64,000 bases of DNA from positions 62,001 through 126,000 of the forward strand of contig NZ_JAENKO010000002.1 of the NCBI RefSeq assembly GCF_016599145.1, given 5' to 3'. The stretch is from Tomitella cavernea. GTDB taxonomy: Bacteria; Actinomycetota; Actinomycetes; Mycobacteriales; Mycobacteriaceae. Each line of letters begins with the position of its first letter. The first letter of the stretch is position 1. A program made the position numbers and the translations under genes. Below, piece after piece: positions 35,693-44,553 of the stretch. The notes beneath the pieces are model-generated. The model was not told where the DNA came from and ran no database searches. It saw only the letters and a list, made by a program, of their open reading frames with translations.

Positions 35693-36880
35693 ATGACCGC
35701 AGAGACCTTCACCGTCAATGTTTTAGACCGTCCCGATCACGAGGCTGCGGCAGAATTTTCGTGGGGCGATAAGATCTACACGATCGAGACGAGCGCAAAC
35801 GTCACGCTTCGCAACACTGCGACCGCATGGCTGCCCCCGGCCACGATCATGGCGATGAAAAAAGATCTTCCGCTGCACATTGACTCGACTGTCGACCCTA
35901 AAACACTCAAGGGCGCCAACGAAGCACAACAGCTACTCCACAGTTGGTGGCCAGAGGAATTGCATGAAATTAATATCGACGCAACAGCCAATACGCCGTC
36001 CCCCAAAAGCAGCCGCGGGATCGGCTGCTTTTTCAGCGGAGGACTCGATTCCTTCTATTCGGCAATAACAAACGCGCCAAAGATTACGCACCTAATCTTC
36101 GTGCACGGATTTGATATTTTCCTAAACAGTACAGAACATTACAATTCCGCATTGGACGCCATGCGCGCTACAGCGGAGGAAATGGGTAAGACCCTGATCG
36201 AAGTCAGGACAAATATCGTCCACACGGTTGGGCACGGTCGCGATTGGATGTTGGCACATGGCGCCGCCATGGCGCATGTGGCACTACTTCTGTCCGACCA
36301 CCTGAACAGCGCAATAATACCGGCATCACATTACGTAGATAATATCGTCCCCCATGGTTCGCATCCAGATCTTGACCCACTTTGGTCAAGCACGTCTTTG
36401 AGCTTTGTATACGATGGAATCGAAGCAAACCGCGCAGAAAAGGCATTACGCGCGTCTACGAGCCGCACCGCGCTCAAACATTTGAGAGTTTGCTTCTGGA
36501 ATCGCAGCGACATTCAGAATTGCGGCGAGTGCGAAAAATGTGTTCGCACGGCTGTGAATATGCGAATAGCCGGCGCTTCCGACAAGTTTACGGCTATCCC
36601 GACAACGGATTTGATAAAATCGATTTCTCGCGTAGAATTCAAACGCGACAACGAAAAATACTTCCTGGCAGAGAACATTCGCGCCCTGGAACAGTCCGAT
36701 CGCGCAGATCCCGATCTCTTAAACGCTCTTGTGACGGCAAGCAGTCGATCCACAAGTCAAAAGGCACGGGCACTTCTATGGTCGAACTATATTTACGCGA
36801 AAATGACCTGCATTCTAATCGGGCAAAAATCACGGGGCAGCCTTTCAGGTCTTCATCAACGGCTAGGCAAAGTCCAATAA
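35693..36880 (+). CDS. PP-loop ATPase-like protein, paralogue 1 (function unknown)
   Basis: A 395-residue soluble protein with an N-terminal beta-rich part (about residues 1-105; AWLPPATIMAMKK), then a PP-loop ATP pyrophosphatase core with S115-G-G-L-D-S120, followed by HLIFVHGFDIF and LIEVRTN strands, a HGSHPDLDPLW motif (about 221) and a cysteine triad C277-G-E-C-E-K-C283 expected to bind Zn. PP-loop enzymes (QueC, AsnB, ThiI, TilS type) adenylate a carboxyl or carbonyl group for amide, nitrile or thio transfer. Two paralogues follow. Its GC content is far below that of the window, indicating horizontal transfer. ACGGAG precedes the ATG. The substrate is unknown. Confidence 0.75.
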   Translation: MTAETFTVNVLDRPDHEAAAEFSWGDKIYTIETSANVTLRNTATAWLPPATIMAMKKDLPLHIDSTVDPKTLKGANEAQQLLHSWWPEELHEINIDATANTPSPKSSRGIGCFFSGGLDSFYSAITNAPKITHLIFVHGFDIFLNSTEHYNSALDAMRATAEEMGKTLIEVRTNIVHTVGHGRDWMLAHGAAMAHVALLLSDHLNSAIIPASHYVDNIVPHGSHPDLDPLWSSTSLSFVYDGIEANRAEKALRASTSRTALKHLRVCFWNRSDIQNCGECEKCVRTAVNMRIAGASDKFTAIPTTDLIKSISRVEFKRDNEKYFLAENIRALEQSDRADPDLLNALVTASSRSTSQKARALLWSNYIYAKMTCILIGQKSRGSLSGLHQRLGKVQ

Positions 36881-36899
36881 TACATCACACGGAGAAGCA

Positions 36900-38078
36900 A
36901 TGAACCAGCGCACGATAGTCACCCCCCTGGAATGCCAGTCTGGCTCTGCTGCCGCTCACTTCGACTGCCCCGACGGAGAGTTCACCGTCAACGTTTCTGC
37001 AAACGTCGAGCTCGCCGGCGATGCGACAGCTTGGCTGCCTCCTGCGATTTTTCTATCTATGAAGACCTGCACTCCCCTATATGTTTCCGGGCCATTAGAT
37101 GAGCAGATCTGGCGGAACGCAAAGGACGCGCAACATGTTATCAATTCATGGTGGCCTCACTCCATGCAGACTGTGGATGTAGATTCGGCATCTACGGCGA
37201 CTCCAACCCCGGGACACGATCGTGGAGTCGGCTGTTTTTTCAGTGGCGGACTCGACTCATTTTATTCAGCGGTCAAAAATAGTCCGGCGATTACGCATCT
37301 GATATTTGTTCACGGTTTTGACATATTCCTGAACAGCCACAGCAAACGGCATTACGATAAGACAATATTCGAGATACGACACGCTGCCGCTACCATGGGA
37401 AAGCAGCTGATCGAAGTGCGTACGGATTTAAGAACGAAGTTTCATCGCCTCGGTCGATGGGATGTCGGCTACGGGCTCGCGCACGTCGCGCTGTTGCTTT
37501 CGGAGCATCTGCACACGGTATACATACCTGCTTCCGCACACTGCGGAGACGCGCCCCCGCGAGCAACGCATCACGAGTTGGATTATTTGTGGTCCAGTGG
37601 CGCGGTCCAGATAATTCATGATGGCCTTGAGGCAGACCGCGTACAGAAGGCTGAGACCGTAAAGAGCAGCCCAGCGGCCATGGAGAGCATTCGGGTGTGC
37701 TTCTGGAACCGCGCCGACCGACTCAACTGCGGAGAATGCGAGAAATGCGTTCGTACAGCGATCAATTTACGGATTGCAGGTGCTCTACCACTCTGTACCG
37801 CCCTGCCCCCGATTAACCCAATACGAGCGCTAACAAGAATCCCCGCCGATGACCCAAGCACCGTATATTTCCTTAAGGAGAACCTCGGAGCACTACAAAA
37901 TTCCGACCGCGACGATCCCGAACTCGAGAGCGCGCTCGAATCGGCGCTGCACCGCTCGGCTCTGCAGAAGGCGACGGCACGCTCGTGGTACATCTTTACC
38001 GTGGTCAAAGTCCTGGGGCTGACGCTACGGGAGAAGGCCTACCAAGCCATCATTGCCCGAAGGGGCGATACCGATTGA
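36900..38078 (+). CDS. PP-loop ATPase-like protein, paralogue 2 (function unknown)
   Basis: A 392-residue paralogue of the upstream gene. All landmarks are kept: GVGCFFSGGLDSFYS, THLIFVHGFDIFLNS, LIEVRTDL, THHELDYLWSS and NCGECEKCVRT. The N-terminal domain is more diverged (AWLPPAIFLSMKT kept). It starts 19 bases after paralogue 1 ends, with an almost identical ribosome-binding context (ACGGAGAAGCA before ATG), so the pair arose by duplication and is in one operon. GC content is also low. It ends at a strong bidirectional hairpin. Confidence 0.75.
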   Translation: MNQRTIVTPLECQSGSAAAHFDCPDGEFTVNVSANVELAGDATAWLPPAIFLSMKTCTPLYVSGPLDEQIWRNAKDAQHVINSWWPHSMQTVDVDSASTATPTPGHDRGVGCFFSGGLDSFYSAVKNSPAITHLIFVHGFDIFLNSHSKRHYDKTIFEIRHAAATMGKQLIEVRTDLRTKFHRLGRWDVGYGLAHVALLLSEHLHTVYIPASAHCGDAPPRATHHELDYLWSSGAVQIIHDGLEADRVQKAETVKSSPAAMESIRVCFWNRADRLNCGECEKCVRTAINLRIAGALPLCTALPPINPIRALTRIPADDPSTVYFLKENLGALQNSDRDDPELESALESALHRSALQKATARSWYIFTVVKVLGLTLREKAYQAIIARRGDTD

Positions 38079-38085
38079 TCCCATC

Positions 38086-38136
38086 GCGCCCGGCCTGCCG
38101 CAAGCCACACAGCAGCAAGCGGGCCAGGCCGGGCGC
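38086..38136. terminator. Strong hairpin between convergent PP-loop genes
   Basis: GCGCCCGGCCTG (38086-38097) and CAGGCCGGGCGC (38125-38136) are perfect 12-bp complementary arms; an internal CCGC/GCGG pair extends the stem. It lies between the stop codons of paralogue 2 (plus) and paralogue 3 (minus) and should terminate transcription in both directions. Confidence 0.8.
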
Positions 38137-38150
38137 TCAGGCTCAACCAT

Positions 38151-39317
38151 CTACTTTTGTGACAGCTGCCCGGTGCCCATTTTCCAAAGAAAGCCGGCGA
38201 ACTGAGGTGCCAAGCCGGCCAACTGGCGAGCATGGAAGATCTGGTTCTGCCACGTGGGCCTGTCGATCGCGTCGCGTAACGCACGTTCCATCTCGGCGTC
38301 CCGGTATCCGAAATCGTCCATCGCCTTCAGATTCTCCACTGCACCGTGCTTTCCCGGCTTATTGATATACATCCGGTTGTACACATCATATGGAATATCA
38401 GCAGGCAGGGTTGCGCACTTTCCCTCTGCACCCGCAATCTTGATGTTCATCATCGTGCGAATGCACTTCTCACAGTGCCCGCAGTTGTAATCATTGTCTT
38501 TGTTCCACCAGCAGACTCGGAGGTTGTTCATCGCCGGCTCGCTGTCGGCGAACGCCGCGACCTTCATCGGCCTGTTCGCCTCGTTGCCATCGTGCTCGAT
38601 CTCGAGACCGCGGGACCCCCAATGCTTGTCGAGATCCGGGTGCGTGGCATACGGCTCCAGCTCGCCCTCGATGCGGTTCGACGGAAGATACAACTTGCCA
38701 ATATGGTCCGTTAGCAGAAGCGCGACATGCGCGAGGAGCGACCCGTGCGAATGCGATTCCCAATCAAGCCCCAGCAGCGCATGAACCTGCCGCAGATTCG
38801 TTCGGACCTCAATGAGGGGTTTTCCCAGATCCTCAGCCGCCTTGCGGAGGGTGCGCAGCGTGCGCTCGGCCAAGTCTTCATTGTCCAGCGGAATATCGAA
38901 CCCGTGGATGAATATGAGGTGCGTGATCTCGTCGATGTGTTTGACGGTGGAATAGAACGAATCGACCCCGCCTGAGAAGAAGCATCCGACCCCTCTGCCA
39001 CCGGCGAGGGTCTCATTCGTGGTTTCTTGTTGCAGAATGGCAGTGGCGTGCATCTGTGCCGGATACCAGTCGCTCATGATCCGCTGGACCTCCTCGGCAC
39101 CGGTGAGCGCCACTGAGTCCAGGGGCCCGTCGATGTCCAGAGCGGCATTCTGGCGCATCGCCGCCAACAGCCCCGGCGCAAGCCACGGCGTCGCGCCGGA
39201 GGCGAGTGAGACGTTCGCCGACGTGCGAACCGTGAAGCTCTTCTTACCTACTGAGAAACGTGCCGATACCTCGTTCCCCGAAGGCGGGTTCACGCGGACG
39301 GCGAGTGTGGAGGACAT
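38151..39317 (-). CDS. PP-loop ATPase-like protein, paralogue 3 (function unknown)
   Basis: The 388-residue third paralogue, on the opposite strand, keeps SGGVDSFYS (about residue 116), THLIFIHGFDI, LIEVRTNLR, ATHPDLDKHWGS and NCGHCEKCIRTM. It is more divergent from copies 1 and 2 than they are from each other, and its GC content is closer to the window average. Convergent orientation and divergence suggest an older copy or a separate acquisition. Upstream (39318-39494) there is no gene. The catalytic chemistry is expected to be ATP-pyrophosphatase type; the substrate is unknown. Confidence 0.75.
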   Translation of the reverse strand: MSSTLAVRVNPPSGNEVSARFSVGKKSFTVRTSANVSLASGATPWLAPGLLAAMRQNAALDIDGPLDSVALTGAEEVQRIMSDWYPAQMHATAILQQETTNETLAGGRGVGCFFSGGVDSFYSTVKHIDEITHLIFIHGFDIPLDNEDLAERTLRTLRKAAEDLGKPLIEVRTNLRQVHALLGLDWESHSHGSLLAHVALLLTDHIGKLYLPSNRIEGELEPYATHPDLDKHWGSRGLEIEHDGNEANRPMKVAAFADSEPAMNNLRVCWWNKDNDYNCGHCEKCIRTMMNIKIAGAEGKCATLPADIPYDVYNRMYINKPGKHGAVENLKAMDDFGYRDAEMERALRDAIDRPTWQNQIFHARQLAGLAPQFAGFLWKMGTGQLSQK

Positions 39318-39494
39318 GGGTTCGTCCTAACTCGGCGTGCAAACACCCGGTGAACTCAGCCCGGGGTGGTCACGCCGTATGTGCGTACAGCTTCTTCCGA
39401 CACTGTAAGCGTGAGCGACGCACTCCGCGCATACGGGCGAGCAGGCGATGCACGACGACACCTGCGTGCCGTTAGTCTCCGGCGATCGTCAGTG

Positions 39495-40649
39495 TCATCT
39501 CAGCCACACGAAGTCCGGATTCGGCCGCCGGCCGCGTTGACGTGCGCGGCGGGCTGCTATGCGCTGCGTAAATCGTTCCGCCATGCGGATCATCCATCCG
39601 GACAGGGGGCGTCCGGACACCTGGTAGCAGCCGAGGTAGTCTGTGATCTCCCGGCTGAAGGATTTCTTGAACTTGCCGATCCGGTGGAACGGGTGCGTCG
39701 GATCGTGAATGTGTGCGGTGGATGGTGTGACGTCCATGTCGTACCGCGTACAGCCCCTCTCATGCGCCCACTTCATGCACTCCCACTGCAGTGCGTATCC
39801 GGCTCCGGACGTGCCCAGCCCCGGATGCTCCGCGTCCCCCGGCGCCTTGCGGACCGATCCCCCCACCATGCACATGGCGTTCTCGCCGAATACGACCGCG
39901 AAAGCGGCCGCCACGACCCGCCCCCCATGCCACGCCATGAACATCTGCCCTGCACCGTCCGCCGAGAGTGTGCGGTAGATATCGGTCAGCACATGGTCCG
40001 GCGGTGTGCTGAAACGTTCATGCCGCGTCTGCTCGACCAGGCGGTTCATCGTCACGCAGTTCTCGGACGTCGGCTCGACCCGGCGCACCTGCACGCCCTC
40101 GCGCACCGAACGGCGCAGCGCATGCCGCGTCTGCTTTTTGAACCGCGCATAGACCTGCTGCTGTGTGCCGGAGAGATCCACCACGGCGATATGGTCCGAC
40201 AGCCACGACGGCACCCGCACCAGACCGCTGTCACGCAGGAATCGGGCGGCTCCTTCATCCTCGCGCAGCTGGGGGCGGACCCGAACCGCCGAGACCCCGT
40301 GCTCGGCCGCGAAATCAGCAATCGCACACGCCGCATCGACCAGCTCCACCGCATCCGACGCGGGTGGGCCTATGAGCATCCACATCGCACCGAGCGGCCG
40401 TACGTCGACGCGGAACCCCGTCACAGCGTGTCCGCCGACGATGAGACGGACCGCCTGATACCCCTGCAACGCCATGCATGCGATGTTGACGCTGCCCCGG
40501 TATGCGTTGCCTTCATCCGGCGCGGCCAATAGTAGGTCATCCCACCGTGCAACCTCGTCCGAATCAGCGAAGCGGACCTGCACCGGCGGGCCGGGCGACT
40601 CCTTCGCGCCAAGGCGATGTGCACGCGCCCTCCACAGCGATCCCGCCAC
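39495..40649 (-). CDS. FemAB/GNAT-type aminoacyl transferase-like protein
   Basis: This 384-residue protein shows the double-GNAT organisation of FemX/FemAB (peptidoglycan bridge) transferases: an N-terminal GNAT-like half (residues about 20-175; LIGPPASDAVELVDAACAIADFA) and a C-terminal half with QTRHALRRSVREGVQVRRVE and the terminal GCTRYDMDV...HPFHRIGKFKKSFS, the most conserved Fem segment. FemAB proteins use aminoacyl-tRNA to add residues to a peptide or lipid-linked acceptor. I use the GTG at 40647-40649 with GGGAGG upstream; another GTG at 40670 is possible. It probably extends or caps the peptide of this island; exopolysaccharide clusters often carry related genes. Confidence 0.72.
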   Translation of the reverse strand: MAGSLWRARAHRLGAKESPGPPVQVRFADSDEVARWDDLLLAAPDEGNAYRGSVNIACMALQGYQAVRLIVGGHAVTGFRVDVRPLGAMWMLIGPPASDAVELVDAACAIADFAAEHGVSAVRVRPQLREDEGAARFLRDSGLVRVPSWLSDHIAVVDLSGTQQQVYARFKKQTRHALRRSVREGVQVRRVEPTSENCVTMNRLVEQTRHERFSTPPDHVLTDIYRTLSADGAGQMFMAWHGGRVVAAAFAVVFGENAMCMVGGSVRKAPGDAEHPGLGTSGAGYALQWECMKWAHERGCTRYDMDVTPSTAHIHDPTHPFHRIGKFKKSFSREITDYLGCYQVSGRPLSGWMIRMAERFTQRIAARRARQRGRRPNPDFVWLR

Positions 40650-41032
40650 GGCCCCTCCCTTCCGACTCACAGCACACCCCGTGCCAGTCAGCGGGTTCAC
40701 ACAACGATGACTGGACGCGTGTCCGAAGCACCCTCGGTACCGTAACCGATCAAGTGTCGGCAACCAGCGCTCGGCGGCCCGGCTCGGCGTCGCACGCCAT
40801 CTCACCCGACTCCACGCACCCAAGTTACGAAGGCCACAGACACCCCAAGCAGGGCGTCCGCGTTGGTACTATACGTCTGAAACAGGTCGGATTCAGTTTT
40901 CAACCGCATGACACGTTCTCCCGGGCGGGAGCATCCGCACCGACGCACGGGCTGCAGGGACGCGGAGGGCACGGAAAGGCGATAGACTGGCGATGGCTTC
41001 ACACCAGGAGCAGCGGTTTGGGGAGGCCGGTC
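40650..41032. promoter_or_regulatory. Divergent region between FemAB-like gene and alkB
   Basis: No gene is convincing in this 383-bp gap. A candidate -10 box for alkB, TAGACT, is at 40983-40988, and a very good ribosome-binding site (GGGGAGG) precedes the ATG at 41033. A more AT-rich stretch at 40860-40910 (tactatacg) may hold another promoter. The promoter of the minus-strand FemAB-like gene was not resolved. Confidence 0.35.
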
Positions 41033-42283
41033 ATGAGCAAAGACCGTCCATGGCGGGATTCTAAGCGTTATCTGTGGCCGCTGTCGCTGGTCGCGCCGGC
41101 CGGTCCGTTTTTCGCGTGGCTGCTTGCGCATCACGTATCCGGGTTGTTGTGGGGGTTCGGCGCCTATCTCGTACTCGTCGCCGTGCCCCTGATCGACGTG
41201 GTGTGCGGTCCCGACCGCTCCAGCCCACCGGACGGCGCCGTGCGTGCACTCGCCGCCGACCGGTACTACCGATGGTGCACGTACCTGTTCGTGCCCGTGC
41301 AGTACGCAGGGTTCGTCTTCGGCGCCTGGTGCCTGGCGAATGAGCCGATGACCACCGGCGAACGCGGCGGCCTGGCGATCACCATGGGCATCAGCGCAGC
41401 CGTCGGCATCAACGCTGCACACGAACTGGGCCACAAAAACACACGGTCGGAGAAGTCGTTCGCCAAGCTGGCTCTGGCTCCGTCGTTCTACGGCCACTTC
41501 TTCGTCGAACACAATGTGGGGCATCACGTCCGCGTCGCCACGCCTGCCGATCCGGCGAGCGCCCGGCTCGGGGAGTCCCTGTGGGTCTTCTACCCCCGCG
41601 CACTGGTCGGAGGGTTCCTGTCCGGCGTGCGCTCGCAGGCCGGACGCCTCCGCCGCCAGGGCCACGGATTCTGGCACCCGAGCAACGACATCCTCCAATC
41701 ATGGACGATCAGTGTGGTCCTGTTCGCCGCCGTCATCGGCGCATTCGGCTGGGAGGTGGCACCATGGCTCGCGCTGCAGGCCGTGATCGGGATGCTCGTG
41801 CTCGAGGCGGTCAACTACATCGAGCACTACGGTCTGCTGCGCGCACGGGAGCCGGACGGCAGACTCGGGCGCGTCCGCCCGGAGCACAGCTGGAACGGCG
41901 ATCACCCGGGCAGCAATGTACTGCTGCTCAACCTCCAACGGCACTCGGATCACCATGCGCATGGCAGCCGGCGTTATCAAGCCCTGCGCAGCTGCAAAGA
42001 GGCCCCGCAACTGCCCGCCGGGTACGCACTGATGGTGCTCACGGCATTGGTGACACCGCTATGGCGCGTACTGATGGACCCGCGCGTGGTCGCCCATTAC
42101 GACGGCGACGTCACCCGGGCGAACCTTCAACCGTCGAAGGCTGCGAAGCTGATCCACCGCTACAGCCCCGGCGTCCACCGCGATGGCACGGTGCATCACC
42201 CCGCGCTCCGGCCTGACGGGCCCGATGAAAACCTCACCAGAGGCAAGGCTGAACGTCGGCTGGACTCCGCCGACTCCGCGTAA
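41033..42283 (+). CDS. alkB: AlkB-type alkane 1-monooxygenase / membrane fatty-acyl hydroxylase
   Basis: A 416-residue integral membrane di-iron enzyme with all four AlkB signatures: HELGHK (about residue 128), EHNVGHHV (about 157), NYIEHYGL (about 262) and LQRHSDHHAHGSRRYQ (about 302), plus about six hydrophobic helices. Such enzymes hydroxylate terminal methyl groups of alkanes or fatty acids using rubredoxin. No rubredoxin gene lies next to it, so electrons must come from elsewhere. In this island it could hydroxylate the fatty tail of the peptide. The ATG has a strong GGGGAGG upstream. Confidence 0.93.
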   Translation: MSKDRPWRDSKRYLWPLSLVAPAGPFFAWLLAHHVSGLLWGFGAYLVLVAVPLIDVVCGPDRSSPPDGAVRALAADRYYRWCTYLFVPVQYAGFVFGAWCLANEPMTTGERGGLAITMGISAAVGINAAHELGHKNTRSEKSFAKLALAPSFYGHFFVEHNVGHHVRVATPADPASARLGESLWVFYPRALVGGFLSGVRSQAGRLRRQGHGFWHPSNDILQSWTISVVLFAAVIGAFGWEVAPWLALQAVIGMLVLEAVNYIEHYGLLRAREPDGRLGRVRPEHSWNGDHPGSNVLLLNLQRHSDHHAHGSRRYQALRSCKEAPQLPAGYALMVLTALVTPLWRVLMDPRVVAHYDGDVTRANLQPSKAAKLIHRYSPGVHRDGTVHHPALRPDGPDENLTRGKAERRLDSADSA

Positions 42284-42293
42284 TCTTTCGCGC

Positions 42294-43277
42294 TCACCCG
42301 CACGATTCCGTGCGTGTCTCCAGCGCCCCGACGGCGCCGACGGCCGCACTTCCGAGCGCCTCACGGACGATGTCAACCGCGACCTCATGCGTGCACAGCT
42401 GCATGTGGTCGACCTGAGCGGACGGATCGATGTCCTGCACCCAGATATTGCGCACTCGCGCCCCCTCCCCCGCGGCGAGGAACGTGCGCTCCGGCGGGGT
42501 GGAAACCTGATCATCCCTGCTGGCGACCACCGTGTACTGCACCCCGGGGACGGTGTCGCCGCCTTCGTTGAGGCGGTCGAGGAAGGACGACCCCACCATC
42601 TGCTGGGCCAGCGACCGCCCCAACGCGGCATCACTGAGAGCGCCCAGCGGAAGACCCAGCCTCTCCGCGGCCATGCCGATCAGCTGCATCGTCCCGAATG
42701 TGATGCCGTGGTTCGTCGCACCGAGCATGACGAGCCGGCCGACCTTGTTGTTCTCCGGCGCGGCCGGGTCGGCCCCGCCGGAGAACCGCAGGTATTGGCG
42801 CGCTACCACCCCGCCCATCGAGTGGGCGACGATGTCGACACGCTCCGCGCCCGTCGCGCGCCTGACGCTCTCGACGAACCCGGACAACTCGATCGCCGAA
42901 TCCGCGATATCCCCGCCCCCCGGTCGATCGGTCAGGTTCCCATCGAACAGACCGCGCCGCCGACCATGCTCGACCGCGAAGACCCGATATCCGTCGGCCA
43001 CGAGGGCGGCTGCGATCACATCCCACGTATCCCGCACACCGACGCCGGTGCCGTGCACCAGCACCACCGGGCGCGGACGCTGCGCCGAGAGCGGAGCCGT
43101 CCAGTCGTTGACACCGTCGATGGGCGACGGTGGAAATGGATCGTGATTCCGGCGCCGCACTGCAGAGGCCGCCGCAACGGCACCATCGACGGCGAACTCG
43201 AACGCCGCGCGTTGCCATGCACCCATGCCGGACCACATCCTCACGTCGATCGACATCGCATCGCCAACGATACGCAT
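42294..43277 (-). CDS. Lipase (class 2-like), probably intracellular copy
   Basis: The 327-residue alpha/beta hydrolase has the lipase nucleophile motif AHSMGG (about residue 155), LVHGTG oxyanion region (about 75), and the HGITFGTM and TPPERTFLAAG blocks typical of class 2 actinobacterial lipases. No clear signal peptide is visible, unlike the divergent paralogue at 43497-44435, with which it shares long matching stretches (FSGGADP...NNKV, LGATNHG). The ATG at 43275-43277 is preferred; ATG 43256 is an alternative start. It is convergent with alkB by 10 bases. It may trim or process an acyl group of the island's product. Confidence 0.8.
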   Translation of the reverse strand: MRIVGDAMSIDVRMWSGMGAWQRAAFEFAVDGAVAAASAVRRRNHDPFPPSPIDGVNDWTAPLSAQRPRPVVLVHGTGVGVRDTWDVIAAALVADGYRVFAVEHGRRRGLFDGNLTDRPGGGDIADSAIELSGFVESVRRATGAERVDIVAHSMGGVVARQYLRFSGGADPAAPENNKVGRLVMLGATNHGITFGTMQLIGMAAERLGLPLGALSDAALGRSLAQQMVGSSFLDRLNEGGDTVPGVQYTVVASRDDQVSTPPERTFLAAGEGARVRNIWVQDIDPSAQVDHMQLCTHEVAVDIVREALGSAAVGAVGALETRTESCG

Positions 43278-43496
43278 CACCCGCAGCGCCGTCACCCGGC
43301 CTGAGCCCAAACCACAGGCGCCACAGCAGAAACTTGAGCAACAGGGTAATGTGCGTTCCGGCGCATGATCGGCCACTGCTCGAGGGCAGGGGTCCATCGG
43401 CACCTTGCGCGCAGACCTCCACCGCCGCAATCCGCGTGCCCACCGACGGGCACGCCCCGCAGACGCCCGCATACAACAGCCCCGGGAGAGGCCAGC

Positions 43497-44435
43497 ATGA
43501 CCGGTATTCGCACGACCATGGCCGCGCTCGCGTCCGCTCTCACCCTCGTCGGCGCCCCCGCTATCCTCACGGCCGGCGCGGCGCAGGCCATACCGCTCAT
43601 CCCGGCTTCCGCCTCCCAAGCGCTGCCCCGCGTCAATGATTGGGGATGCGTCCCGTCGGCCGAGCACCCGCGTCCCGTGATCCTCGTGCACGGCACCTGG
43701 TCGGACGCCGAGACCACGTGGTCGACGCTCGGGCCGCAACTCGCCGACGAGGGATATTGCGTCTTCGCACCCGATTACGGCAATGACGGCAATGCCCTCG
43801 ACGGCAACCTGCTGGGTCTCGGCGGCGGGGCGAACATCGACTGGTCCGCGGCCCAGCTGTCCGCATTCGTCGACCGGGTCCTGCAGGAGACCGGGGCCCG
43901 TCAAGTCGATATGGTCGGGCATTCCCAAGGCGGGCTGGTCGCACGCCAGTACCTGCGGTTCCACGGCGGCGCGGATCCCGACGCCCCCGCGGACAACAAG
44001 GTGCGCAACCTGGTCACCCTGGGTGCTACCAACCATGGCTCCACGTTCGGCGACGTCGTCGCGATCTCCCGCGCGCTCACGCGCGTCGGCGTCCCTGTGC
44101 AGAAAATCCTCGCCCGTACCGTGGGCCCCTCCTACGCGGAGCAGATGGTCGGCAGCGAATTCCTCGATCGCCTCAACGCCGGCGGAGACACCGTGCCCGG
44201 CGTGCACTACACGGTGATCGCCTCGCACAGCGACCGCATCTCGACTCCCCCCTCGAACACGTTCCTCACCGCGGGGCCCGGTGCCACCGTGGACAACGTC
44301 TGGGTCCAGAACGGCTGCAAAGAGAACACGACAAGTCACGAACAGCTGGTGAGCAACCCCCGCTCGGTCTATCTGGTCCAGTCCGCGCTCGATCCGGCCT
44401 ACGCGCAGACCTACGAAGCCCCCTGCGCCGGCTGA
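43497..44435 (+). CDS. Secreted lipase (class 2-like)
   Basis: A 312-residue lipase beginning with an export signal (MTGIRTTMAALASALTLVGAP, cleavage likely near AQA). It has oxyanion ILVHGTW, nucleophile VGHSQGG (about residue 142), the LGATNHGSTFGD block and the TPPSNTFLTAG block shared with its divergent paralogue 220 bp away. Two C-terminal cysteines (NGCKEN, APCAG) could form a disulfide. GGGAGAGG precedes the ATG. It should hydrolyse lipids or esters outside the cell; relation to the lipopeptide is inferred from location only. Confidence 0.84.
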   Translation: MTGIRTTMAALASALTLVGAPAILTAGAAQAIPLIPASASQALPRVNDWGCVPSAEHPRPVILVHGTWSDAETTWSTLGPQLADEGYCVFAPDYGNDGNALDGNLLGLGGGANIDWSAAQLSAFVDRVLQETGARQVDMVGHSQGGLVARQYLRFHGGADPDAPADNKVRNLVTLGATNHGSTFGDVVAISRALTRVGVPVQKILARTVGPSYAEQMVGSEFLDRLNAGGDTVPGVHYTVIASHSDRISTPPSNTFLTAGPGATVDNVWVQNGCKENTTSHEQLVSNPRSVYLVQSALDPAYAQTYEAPCAG

Positions 44436-44553
44436 GCACCGCACATCCCGACGCCCCCCGCGAGCGACAGCCCCTCTGGTCCGGACCGGGAGCCACCCGT
44501 ACGGCCGCGCGCAGGATGGGCCTGCGATGCGAACGGCGTTTACCATGAGACCT

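Noticed and set aside
42294-44546. Minus-strand 750-codon frame running through the whole lipase pair
   Set aside because: Its C-terminal part is the real lipase (42294-43277). The upstream extension reads antisense to the secreted lipase and is low-complexity.
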